Assembly: GCA_045614925.1 (NCBI GenBank)
Contig: JAZLDV010000020.1
Location: 21,627 to 85,626, forward strand
Source: JAZLDV01 sp045614925
GTDB taxonomy: Bacteria; Bacillota_I; Bacilli_A; Erysipelotrichales; Coprobacillaceae
Direction of reading: 5' to 3'
DNA length: 64,000 nucleotides
This document shows positions 41,576 to 50,513 of this stretch, piece by piece. The notes beneath the pieces are model-generated. The model was not told the origin of the DNA, searched no databases, and saw only the letters and a program-made list of their open reading frames with translations. The position numbers and the translations under genes were made by a program. Numbering within the stretch: position 1 is the stretch's first letter; every line of letters starts with the position of its first letter.

Positions 41576-44242
41576 ATGAAAATTGTGAAATTATTATTAT
41601 GTATGGCTTTAGTTATGAGTACTTTAACTATGAATTTTTCTTTTGTTAAAGCTGAAGGATTAGATAGTGCTTATAATATTAGAGATGATGAAGTAGGTTT
41701 AATAAAAGATCTAAAAAATCATTATGCAAACATGTCATGGTCATATTCATTGTCGTATGCAATGGATATCAATATTAGAAAGAAAAACTTAGTGCAGTTA
41801 AATGATAATGGATTATCACCACATCATTTAACTTATTATAGTCAAAGATTTGTTCCTGATCCTTTAGGGGGAACAGAAAACGACAATCAAACGAGATGTT
41901 TATATGGTATGCAGAATCTACCTACTGAAATAGAACAGGTAACGTCAGCTTTAATGACTTGGGGAGCAGGACCGGTTCATCAAGATGAAATGACTTATAT
42001 TGCAGATAGAAATAATACTGTAGAAGAATCTTATGATAAGAGAATTGCGACTCCATATAGAGCGGTATTTTTTGAAGTGGAAGATATTAAAGATATTCAG
42101 CAGTTTATTTATGAGCAAGGGGCAGTCGTAGCTGAGTTTAATTATTCGGCTGCAGGTATGGAGTCTTATAGTGATGAATATGATGCACAATATAGAAGTG
42201 AATTTGCAAAGCCTGATCAGGTAATCACAATTATTGGATGGGATGATAATTTTAGTAAAGAAAAATTTAATTCTGCAATGCAGCCAAAAAAAGATGGAGC
42301 ATGGTTCTGTAGAGATACAAGAAATAATGCATCAGAATATAAATGGATTTCATATTATGATGCATCATTAGGTGATATTTGTGGAATTGAAGTTGTAGAT
42401 AGAAATTCTTATGATAACAATTATCAATATGATGGTGCGACTGAAAGTGATGTGCAATTATCATATAATAACTCAAATATGACACAAGCAAATGTGTTTA
42501 CAATAAAAGCAAATAAAGGAAAAAAAGAACAGGTTAAAGCAGTTCATTTTGATACAAATCAAAGAAATATCAGATATAGTGTACAGTTATATAAGAATCC
42601 ATCATTAGATGATCCAACTGATGGAGAACCATTATTATCAAAAGAAATAACTGGAACTTTAAAGCATGATGGGAAATATACAATTGATTTAAATGAAAGA
42701 GTGATATTAAATGATGGAGATCGTTTCTCAGTTGTTGTAAGATTCGATTCTTTAGATAATCAGGTTGTAAATGTTCCAATAGAAATTAATAAAAGTGCTA
42801 TTGAGGGACAAAGTTATTATACAAATGATAGTATTTATAGATGGAATAAATTAATTAATGACGGGAATGTAAGAATAAAAGCTTTTACATCTAATATTGA
42901 TGAAGTCAATGAGGAAATAAAAGTTACAGATATTATTTTAAACGAATCTGAAACTGAATTAGTCGTTGGAGAAGAAAAACAAATTCAAGCAAATGTTCAG
43001 CCATCAGATGCAACTGATCAAAGATTGTCTTATGAAAGTGATAATGAAGATGTTGTAAGTGTAGAAAATGGAGTGATTCAGGCAAAATCTGTAGGAACTG
43101 CAACGATTACAATTCGTTCTATGTCTTCTTTGGATGTTGTAAAAACATATAAAGTTGTCGTTGTAAAAAGATTTGTTCCTGTAGAAGAATTAATTTTATC
43201 TTCTAAAGAAGTGAATTTAAAAGTAGGGGAAAATCAAAAACTAGATGTTCAGATTTTACCAGCAGATGCAGATAATAAGGATATAACTTATAAGAGTGAT
43301 AATGAGTGTGTACAAGTATTAGATAATGGGACAATTATTGCATTAAAAGAAGGAACAGCAATCATTACAGTAACTTCTCATAATGGCATTGAAGAAACAT
43401 GTCGTGTTAATGTTGAAAAATTAGAAGTGCCTATTCAATCAATTACTTTATCACATGAATCGATAGAACTAAATGAAAATGATGAAATGACATTAGATGT
43501 TGAGATTTATCCAATGGATACAACAATGTCAAAAGAATTGACTTATATTTCAAGTGATGAAGATGTTGTTGTGGTAGAAAATGGTCGAGTAAAAGCAATT
43601 CAAGCAGGAACAGCAACGATTACAGTTTTAACTTCTAATGGTATTAAAGCCAAATGTAGTGTTAAAGTGAATGCACATCTTATTCCACAACCTCCAGTGG
43701 AACCACAACCACCAGTGGAACCTGCTAAAAATGGTTGGGAATGTGAGAATGGAAAATGGTACTTCTTCGTAGAAGACGTAGCTCAAACTGGTTGGGTTAA
43801 AGATGGTGCTAAATGGTACTTCATGGATGCAGAAGGTGTAATGCAAACTGGTTGGGTAAAAGACAACAATAAATGGTACTATTTAAATAGCCATATGATG
43901 ACTGGTTGGCAAAAAGTAGACGGTAAGGGGTATTACTTAAATAGCTATATGATCACTGGATGGTTAAATGACGGTGGTAAATGGTACTTCTTAGACTCAG
44001 CTATGAAAACTGGATGGGTTAAAGATAATGGTAAATGGTACTTCTTAGACTCTGAAATGAAGACAGGATGGCAAAAAGTAAACGGTACATGGTATTATTT
44101 AAATAATTCTATGGTAACTGGATGGTTAAAAATTAATAATGTGTGGTACTATTTTACGGATAATGGTGCAATGGTAACAGGTAATGTCACTATTAATGGA
44201 AAAATAGAAAAATTTAATTCTAATGGAGCATGGTTAGGATAA
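41576..44242 (+). CDS. Secreted C1-like pseudoprotease with Ig-like and cell-wall-binding repeats
   Basis: 888 residues, exported. Signal peptide 1-26; papain-like (C1) domain about 30-275; lectin-like region about 285-440; three BIG2 Ig-like domains about 449-700; a Pro-rich linker (PQPPVEPQPPVEP); then eight GW-type choline-binding-like repeats and a last divergent unit to the end. The C1 domain lacks the catalytic triad: the segment NMSWSYSLSYAM has Ser54 where GSCWAF would give Cys; PDQVITIIGWDDN has Gln215 for His; GAWFCRDTRN has Asp247 for Asn. Probably a binding or structural surface protein. AGGAGGGG precedes the ATG. Repeats at 43730-44060 use more C-ending codons than the rest of the gene. 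Confidence 0.85.
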   Translation: MKIVKLLLCMALVMSTLTMNFSFVKAEGLDSAYNIRDDEVGLIKDLKNHYANMSWSYSLSYAMDINIRKKNLVQLNDNGLSPHHLTYYSQRFVPDPLGGTENDNQTRCLYGMQNLPTEIEQVTSALMTWGAGPVHQDEMTYIADRNNTVEESYDKRIATPYRAVFFEVEDIKDIQQFIYEQGAVVAEFNYSAAGMESYSDEYDAQYRSEFAKPDQVITIIGWDDNFSKEKFNSAMQPKKDGAWFCRDTRNNASEYKWISYYDASLGDICGIEVVDRNSYDNNYQYDGATESDVQLSYNNSNMTQANVFTIKANKGKKEQVKAVHFDTNQRNIRYSVQLYKNPSLDDPTDGEPLLSKEITGTLKHDGKYTIDLNERVILNDGDRFSVVVRFDSLDNQVVNVPIEINKSAIEGQSYYTNDSIYRWNKLINDGNVRIKAFTSNIDEVNEEIKVTDIILNESETELVVGEEKQIQANVQPSDATDQRLSYESDNEDVVSVENGVIQAKSVGTATITIRSMSSLDVVKTYKVVVVKRFVPVEELILSSKEVNLKVGENQKLDVQILPADADNKDITYKSDNECVQVLDNGTIIALKEGTAIITVTSHNGIEETCRVNVEKLEVPIQSITLSHESIELNENDEMTLDVEIYPMDTTMSKELTYISSDEDVVVVENGRVKAIQAGTATITVLTSNGIKAKCSVKVNAHLIPQPPVEPQPPVEPAKNGWECENGKWYFFVEDVAQTGWVKDGAKWYFMDAEGVMQTGWVKDNNKWYYLNSHMMTGWQKVDGKGYYLNSYMITGWLNDGGKWYFLDSAMKTGWVKDNGKWYFLDSEMKTGWQKVNGTWYYLNNSMVTGWLKINNVWYYFTDNGAMVTGNVTINGKIEKFNSNGAWLG
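43730..44230 (+). repeat. Cell-wall-binding repeat array 1
   Basis: In-frame tandem units of about 18-20 codons, eight with the core GW-(x)5-KWY(F/Y)-(x)5-8-T and one degenerate final unit. Adjacent units are near-identical in DNA, for example around 43980-44070, pointing to recent unit duplication or conversion. Confidence 0.85.
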
Positions 44243-44246
44243 ATAT

Positions 44247-44290
44247 AAGAATTCTATAGACTTAATGGTCTATAGAGTTCTTTTTATTTT
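44247..44290 (+). terminator. Terminator of the pseudoprotease gene
   Basis: 15-bp stem with one G-U (44247-44261 with 44268-44282), 6-base loop, T-run. Confidence 0.9.
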
Positions 44291-44297
44291 GATATTA

Positions 44298-44306
44298 TGG
44301 TATAAT
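44298..44306 (+). promoter_or_regulatory. Extended -10 promoter of pulA
   Basis: TGGTATAAT, 33 bases before the pulA start; no clear -35 is needed. Confidence 0.5.
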
Positions 44307-44338
44307 AATAAAAATATTATGCTTAAAGGGGAATAGAT

Positions 44339-46432
44339 ATGGAACCAACTGGAGTAAGAATGTTAGCTTATGCTGTGAATATAGATGAGATTCGTGTATT
44401 CTTAAGTAAAGACTATTATAATGGTATTAGCAGTAAGTTTTATTTAAAGGATTTAAAAGAAGATGAATTAACTTTATTACATGGAGATGCATTGCATAAA
44501 AGTTCTAAAGAAGGTTATCAGGAATATGTTTTTCATGCGTCTTTTCAGATTGGTAGAGTTTATAAGATTGTTGATGGTTACGGTTTAGGATGTACTTTAG
44601 ATTATTCTAGATTATCATTAAGCGAAGATTTTGATGAATTATATTATTATGATGGTGATGATTTAGGGAATACATATACAAAAGATTATACAACATTTAA
44701 ATTATGGGCACCTCTAGCAACATCTGTTATTTTAAAAACAATTCAAAAAGGTGAAGTGAATTTATATCAGATGAAAAGAGGACAAAAAGGTGTGTTCTCT
44801 AAACGTGTTGAGGGAGATTTAGATGGATGTCATTATTTTTATCTTGTTAAAAATAGTGAAGATTATGAAATTGCTTTGGATCCATATGCATATTCAGGGT
44901 CCTCTAATGGAAGAAGCAGTATTGTTGTTGATTTAGAGAAATTAAAAATGAAAAAATTTGATTTACCGCCATTAAAGAAAAAAACAGATGCGATTATTTA
45001 TGAAACATCTGTAAGAGATTTTTCTATGTCTTCATCAAGTGGGTGTAAACATAAAGGTAAATTCTTAGCATTTACAGAACAATATACTACAACTGACAGT
45101 GGAAATCCTACAGGTTTAGATTATCTTGCATGTTTAGGAATTACACATGTTCAGTTAATGCCAATTAATGATTTTGCAACTGTAGATGAAAAAAATCCAA
45201 CAGAATTATATAATTGGGGATATGATCCTTCTCAATATAATGTAACTGAAGGAAGTTATGTTACTGATCCAGATGATGGATATAAGCGTATTAGTGAAGC
45301 ACAAAGAATGGTAGAGGCACTACATTCAAGAGGATTAAGAGTTGTATTAGATGTAGTTTATAATCATATGCATGATTTAAATATTAACTCTTTAGAAAGA
45401 ACTTGTCCTCATTATTTCTTTAGAAGATATAAAGATGGTTCATTATCTAATGGATCATGGTGTGGTAATGATTTAAATACGACAGCTAAAATGTGTCGTA
45501 AATATATTTTAGATATGTGCAAAAGATGGCAGGAATTATATGATATTGATGGTTATCGATTTGATTTAATGGGACTTATTGATCAAAAAACGATGAAATT
45601 AATTGATGCTCAAGCTAGAGCAATTAATCCTTCATTTATGGTTTATGGTGAAGGATGGAATATGGGTACAGCTTTACCTGAAAATCAAAGAACAACTTTA
45701 GATAATAATTTTGATACACCAAATATTGGATTCTTTAATGATTTCTTTAGAAATACGATGAGAGGATCAAATCAGATGGAATCTAAAGGATATTTATCTG
45801 GAGATACTTATAAAACAAATGACGCTATTTATGCAATGTGTTCAACTAGTAAATTTGCTAATATTGGGCAATCTATAAACTATGTAGAATGTCATGATAA
45901 TGCAACTTGTTATGATAAATTAAGAAGATCGAATTATGATGAAACTAAGCCTGAAAGAAAGAAAAGATTAAGATTGATGTTAGCTGCAGTTATTTTAGCT
46001 CAGGGTGTTCCTTTTATTCATAGTGGACAGGAATTTTTTAGAACTAAAAATGGTCAGCCTAATACTTATAATGCTGGTGATCAGGTAAATGCAATTGATT
46101 GGAATAGAAAGGATTTAGAAATTGAAACAGTTCAATTTGTTCAATTCTTAAATCATTTAAGAAGAAATAATCCATGTTTCAGATATGATAATTATGAAGT
46201 GATTAAAGAAAATGTAAAATTAGAAAATATTGATCATAGAATGATTAAATATTCTTTACATCAAAGTAAAGGTGATTATAATGATTTTATCATTTATATT
46301 AATACTTCTAGAAAAGATATTAGTGTGGATGTAGAAAAAGATTATAAAGTTTTATATCATAGTGAAAAAGGTGCTATTGATAAAGAAAAATTAGTTATTA
46401 ATGGTATCGCTATGGCTATTTTAGTGAAATAG
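44339..46432 (+). CDS. pulA: Type I pullulanase
   Basis: GH13 debranching enzyme cleaving alpha-1,6 links of pullulan, starch and glycogen. 697 residues with no signal peptide, so intracellular. N-terminal accessory region (1-110), CBM48-like domain (YTTFKLWAPLATSVIL, near 118), then the barrel: YNWGYDPSQYN (near 290, the type I pullulanase mark), VVLDVVYNH, DGYRFDLMG with nucleophile Asp409, YGEGWNMG with acid/base Glu438, and ECHDN. AAAGGGGA lies before the ATG. Pth and Mfd follow within 8-9 bases, so all three may be co-transcribed. Confidence 0.95.
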   Translation: MEPTGVRMLAYAVNIDEIRVFLSKDYYNGISSKFYLKDLKEDELTLLHGDALHKSSKEGYQEYVFHASFQIGRVYKIVDGYGLGCTLDYSRLSLSEDFDELYYYDGDDLGNTYTKDYTTFKLWAPLATSVILKTIQKGEVNLYQMKRGQKGVFSKRVEGDLDGCHYFYLVKNSEDYEIALDPYAYSGSSNGRSSIVVDLEKLKMKKFDLPPLKKKTDAIIYETSVRDFSMSSSSGCKHKGKFLAFTEQYTTTDSGNPTGLDYLACLGITHVQLMPINDFATVDEKNPTELYNWGYDPSQYNVTEGSYVTDPDDGYKRISEAQRMVEALHSRGLRVVLDVVYNHMHDLNINSLERTCPHYFFRRYKDGSLSNGSWCGNDLNTTAKMCRKYILDMCKRWQELYDIDGYRFDLMGLIDQKTMKLIDAQARAINPSFMVYGEGWNMGTALPENQRTTLDNNFDTPNIGFFNDFFRNTMRGSNQMESKGYLSGDTYKTNDAIYAMCSTSKFANIGQSINYVECHDNATCYDKLRRSNYDETKPERKKRLRLMLAAVILAQGVPFIHSGQEFFRTKNGQPNTYNAGDQVNAIDWNRKDLEIETVQFVQFLNHLRRNNPCFRYDNYEVIKENVKLENIDHRMIKYSLHQSKGDYNDFIIYINTSRKDISVDVEKDYKVLYHSEKGAIDKEKLVINGIAMAILVK

Positions 46433-46440
46433 GAGAGAAT

Positions 46441-46995
46441 ATGAAGTTAATAGTAGGATTAGGAAACCCTGGTAAGGAATATGAAAATACGAGACATAAT
46501 GCTGGATTTATGGTTATGGATGCTTTAGCAAAAGAAATGAGTGTCTCTATTAATAACTCTAAATTTAGGGGTGAATATGTAAAATTTAAATATAAAGGTG
46601 AAGATGTTGTTTTATTGAAACCTATGACTTATATGAATTTATCTGGTGAATCAGTAATTCAGGTTATGAATTTCTTTAAAATAAGTGTTAATGACTTGCT
46701 TGTTATTTATGATGATCTTGATATGCCTACAGGTAAGTTAAGATTAAGAGAAAATGGAAGTGCTGGTGGACATAATGGGATGAAAAGTATTATTTCTCAT
46801 GTAGGAACACAAACTTTTAAAAGAATACGTGTAGGAATTGATCGTCATCCTAGAATTAAGGTTGTAGATTATGTTTTAGGGAAATTTAGTAAAGATGAAC
46901 AGCCTCATATAAATGAGGGTGTAGAAAATGCTGTAAAAGCAATTATTATGTTTTTAGATAAGGATTTCAATAGTGCAATGAATACTTTCAATTAG
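46441..46995 (+). CDS. pth: Peptidyl-tRNA hydrolase
   Basis: Frees tRNA from peptidyl-tRNA dropped by ribosomes. 184 residues, standard. Motifs: VGLGNPGKEYENTRHNAGF with catalytic His near residue 20, KPMTYMNLSGESV near 60, YDDLDMPTGKLRLR near 92 and GSAGGHNGMKSI near 105. AGGAGAG site. Sits in the common Firmicute order pth-mfd, here placed behind pulA. Confidence 0.98.
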   Translation: MKLIVGLGNPGKEYENTRHNAGFMVMDALAKEMSVSINNSKFRGEYVKFKYKGEDVVLLKPMTYMNLSGESVIQVMNFFKISVNDLLVIYDDLDMPTGKLRLRENGSAGGHNGMKSIISHVGTQTFKRIRVGIDRHPRIKVVDYVLGKFSKDEQPHINEGVENAVKAIIMFLDKDFNSAMNTFN

Positions 46996-47003
46996 GAGGT
47001 AGT

Positions 47004-50000
47004 ATGAAGAAGATTATTTCGATTTTAAAAGATAATCTAGCATATAAAGCAATGCTTAAAGGCAAAGGTGAAATCGTCGTAAACCACACTAGTGATGAGG
47101 CAATACTCATCGCTAGTGCTTTTTGTGCTAGAGAGAAGAAAATATTAGTTGTAAAAGAAAATATGTATCAGGCTCAGATGCTTTATCAGGAGTTATTGCC
47201 ACTTCTTAGAAATAAAGTTGTTTATTTTCCATGTGATGAATCTTTAAGAATAGAAGCGCTTGCTGCTTCTAAAGAGATTTTAGGAGAAAGAATTTATGCA
47301 TTAAATAAAATGTCTGATGATGAACCTATGGTTGTGATTTGTCATACACATAGTTTTATAAAACATTTGCCAAATCCTGATATTTTTAAAAAACATACTT
47401 TATTATTAGAAGAAGGTATGATTATTGAGCCTGTGAAGTTAAGAGAATATTTGATTAGAAATGGATATCAGTCAATTCAAAGAGTAGATGAACCTTTTTA
47501 TTTTTCTAAAAGAGGTGGGGTTATTGATGTTTATTCTATTCAATATGATCATCCAATAAGAATTGAATTTTTTGATGATGAAATAGAAAGTATACGATTC
47601 TTTGATAAAAATAATCAAAGATCGTTAGAAAAGGTAAAGAAAGTAACTTTGCTTCCCGCTACTGATATTTTATATGAAGATAGTGAAATTGATGAAGTTA
47701 TTTTAAAGATTGAAGAATTAAAGAATAATACACAGGTTAGTGATTATGAAAATGAATTAGAAGAAGAGGTATCATTAGATATTGAGAATATTAGAAATTA
47801 TGAATATTCTTCTAGATTATATCAATATATGGGGTTATTCTCTTCTACTGTATCGCTATATGATTATGTTAAGCCTCAAATGCTTATTACATCGAGTTAT
47901 TTAACAATTCAAAATGTTTTTAATCGATTTGTAGAAGAAACTTTTTTCTATTCTCATGAATTAACTGAGATAGGAAAAATGGTTAAAGGTTTAGATTTAT
48001 ATAGAGATATTTCAATACTAAGAAAAAATGATATTAATTTTGTAGAGTTTAAAGAAAATGATAAACAGATTTCTTTTGAAACAAGAGAAGTACAGTTTAA
48101 TTTAAATAAGGAACAGGATGTTATAGAACAGATTAAGAATTATTTAGTATTTAATAAAGTGTTAATCTGTTTAGATACAAAGCATCAGATTGAATTGATT
48201 ACAAAATTATTTGATGATTATCATATGTCTTATTCTATGGTAGGAAACAATATTGATATATTTAAAGGAATTAGTATTTATCTTGGTGATTTTAAGACAG
48301 GTATGGAATTCTGTGATGAGAAAGTAGTTTTACTGACATCTAATGAATTATTTAAAGGTCAAAGTGAAAGAAAAAAAGGATATATTAGATATAAGGATGC
48401 TAAAATCATTAAAGATTATACTGAGCTTGAAATTGGAGATTTTGTTGTTCATGATACTCATGGTATTGGTCAATATATGGGGATTAAGACACTTGAAGTT
48501 CAAAATGTAAAGAAAGATTATCTTTATGTTGCTTATAAAGGGAATGATACTTTGTATATTCCAGTAGAAAATTTTAAATTAGTTAGAAAATATAGTTCTA
48601 GAGATGGTAAAGTGCCAAAAATCCATTCTTTAAATTCAACAGAATGGCAAAAAACAAAACAGAAAATTAGAAAGAAAGTTGATGATTTAGCTGATCATCT
48701 TATTTCACTGTATGCGAAAAGAATGCAGACTCCAGGATTTGCTTTTCCTGAAGATTGTGCATTGCAGATTCAATTTGAAGAGGATTTTGGTTATGAATTA
48801 ACTCCAGATCAAAAGAAAGCTGTTGATGAAATTAAGGAAGATATGATGTTAGCTAGACCAATGGATCGTTTGTTATGTGGAGATGTTGGTTTTGGTAAAA
48901 CTGAAGTGGCTTTAAGAGGATGTTTTAAAGCGATTGCGGGAAATAAGCAGGTTGCTTTTTTATGCCCAACAACAATTTTATCTTTACAGCATTATAAAAC
49001 TGCATTAAAACGATTTGAAAGATTTCCAGTGAATATTGCATTATTAAATCGTTTTACAAAGCCAAAAGAAAAGAAACAGATTTTATCTGATTTAAAAGAA
49101 GGAAAGATTGATCTTTTAATTGGAACACATCGTATATTATCAAAAGATGTTGTGTTTAAAGATTTAGGTTTTTTATGTATCGATGAAGAACAGCGATTTG
49201 GTGTAAGACAAAAAGAAAAAATCAAAGAGTTAAGAGAATCTATTGATGTCTTAACCTTAACAGCAACACCAATTCCTCGTACATTACAGATGTCCTTAAT
49301 GGGAATTAGAGGATTGTCACAAATAGATACACCGCCATTAAATAGATTTCCTGTTCAAACATATGTAATGGAAAAATCCAGACATTTAATTAAACAGGCT
49401 ATTGAAAGGGAATTAGCAAGAAATGGTCAAGTCTTTTATTTATATAATAAAACAGAAGATATTGAAAGAGTAGCTAAAGATATATCTCAAATGATTCCTA
49501 ATGCTAAGGTATGTTATGGTCATGGACAAATGAGTAAAGAACAATTAGAAAATGTAATGAACGATTTTGTGAATAAAGAATACAATGTGCTAGTGTGTAC
49601 AACGATTATTGAAACGGGTATTGATATTCCAAATGCAAATACAATTATTATTGAAAATGCAGATCGCTTTGGATTAGCACAGTTATATCAGATTAAAGGT
49701 CGTGTAGGAAGAAGTGATACTTTAGCTTATGCTTATCTATTATATAGAAAAGATAAACAGTTAAATGAAGAAGCGACAAAACGTTTGAAAGCAATTAAAG
49801 AATTTGCTCAATTAGGAAGCGGATATAAGATTGCGATGAGAGATTTATCTATACGTGGTTCAGGGGATATATTAGGTGGAGAACAGGCAGGCTTTATTGA
49901 TACTGTAGGTTTTGATATGTATATGAAAATCCTAACTGAAGCTATTAAAGAAAAAGGTGGAATAAAGGAAGAGAAAGAGACTGTTATTCCAAATCAGAAT

Positions 50001-50432
50001 GTGAATGTAAGTGGATATATTCCTGAAAATTATGTAGAAAATGATATTGAGAAATTGAATTTATATCAAAGAATTTATCATGCAAAAACATTAAATGAAA
50101 TGAAGAAACTTGAAGAAGAATTAAAAGATATGTATGGTAAATTACCTAGAGAAGTAGAAAATATTGTTTTAAAAAGACAGTATGAGATTTTATGTACATC
50201 TTCATTTATTGAAGATGTACAAGATCAGGGAGATTTTGTTTCTTTAAAACTATCTGCTGATTTCTCTTTAAATGTTAAAGGTGATGAATTATTTGCATTG
50301 ATTCATAGATTATTTAAGAAACCTCAGATTAAATATGCTGGTGGACATATTGTGATTTTAATTCCGACTATTGGTCAATGGTTATCGTATGCGATTGAGT
50401 TGATTAATGAATTAAATAAAATGAATGGATAA
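47004..50432 (+). CDS. mfd: Transcription-repair coupling factor
   Basis: ATP-driven translocase that removes RNA polymerase stalled at lesions and recruits UvrA. 1142 residues. UvrB-like N-terminal module (to about 350), RNA-polymerase-interacting domain with DFVVHDTHGIGQYMGI (near 485), and the RecG-like motor with Walker A GDVGFGKTE (626-634), DEEQRFG (DExQ box), TATPIPRTLQMSLMGIRG, and GRVGRSD, followed by the TRG and C-terminal UvrA-binding domain. TAGGAGG precedes the ATG, nine bases after pth. Confidence 0.98.
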   Translation: MKKIISILKDNLAYKAMLKGKGEIVVNHTSDEAILIASAFCAREKKILVVKENMYQAQMLYQELLPLLRNKVVYFPCDESLRIEALAASKEILGERIYALNKMSDDEPMVVICHTHSFIKHLPNPDIFKKHTLLLEEGMIIEPVKLREYLIRNGYQSIQRVDEPFYFSKRGGVIDVYSIQYDHPIRIEFFDDEIESIRFFDKNNQRSLEKVKKVTLLPATDILYEDSEIDEVILKIEELKNNTQVSDYENELEEEVSLDIENIRNYEYSSRLYQYMGLFSSTVSLYDYVKPQMLITSSYLTIQNVFNRFVEETFFYSHELTEIGKMVKGLDLYRDISILRKNDINFVEFKENDKQISFETREVQFNLNKEQDVIEQIKNYLVFNKVLICLDTKHQIELITKLFDDYHMSYSMVGNNIDIFKGISIYLGDFKTGMEFCDEKVVLLTSNELFKGQSERKKGYIRYKDAKIIKDYTELEIGDFVVHDTHGIGQYMGIKTLEVQNVKKDYLYVAYKGNDTLYIPVENFKLVRKYSSRDGKVPKIHSLNSTEWQKTKQKIRKKVDDLADHLISLYAKRMQTPGFAFPEDCALQIQFEEDFGYELTPDQKKAVDEIKEDMMLARPMDRLLCGDVGFGKTEVALRGCFKAIAGNKQVAFLCPTTILSLQHYKTALKRFERFPVNIALLNRFTKPKEKKQILSDLKEGKIDLLIGTHRILSKDVVFKDLGFLCIDEEQRFGVRQKEKIKELRESIDVLTLTATPIPRTLQMSLMGIRGLSQIDTPPLNRFPVQTYVMEKSRHLIKQAIERELARNGQVFYLYNKTEDIERVAKDISQMIPNAKVCYGHGQMSKEQLENVMNDFVNKEYNVLVCTTIIETGIDIPNANTIIIENADRFGLAQLYQIKGRVGRSDTLAYAYLLYRKDKQLNEEATKRLKAIKEFAQLGSGYKIAMRDLSIRGSGDILGGEQAGFIDTVGFDMYMKILTEAIKEKGGIKEEKETVIPNQNVNVSGYIPENYVENDIEKLNLYQRIYHAKTLNEMKKLEEELKDMYGKLPREVENIVLKRQYEILCTSSFIEDVQDQGDFVSLKLSADFSLNVKGDELFALIHRLFKKPQIKYAGGHIVILIPTIGQWLSYAIELINELNKMNG

Positions 50433-50459
50433 GAATAGGAAAAAATTTCCTATTCTTTT
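50431..50459 (+). terminator. Terminator of the pulA-pth-mfd unit
   Basis: 12-bp stem (50431-50442 with 50446-50457), AAA loop, T-rich tail; overlaps the mfd stop. Confidence 0.82.
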
Positions 50460-50463
50460 CTTG

Positions 50464-50492
50464 TTGGTTCATATAGGATAATGATATATAAT
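50464..50492 (+). promoter_or_regulatory. Probable promoter of the glucosaminidase gene
   Basis: TTGGTT (50464-50469), 17-base spacer, TATAAT (50487-50492). Confidence 0.5.
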
Positions 50493-50513
50493 GAGGATGA
50501 ATGGAGTGATGGT

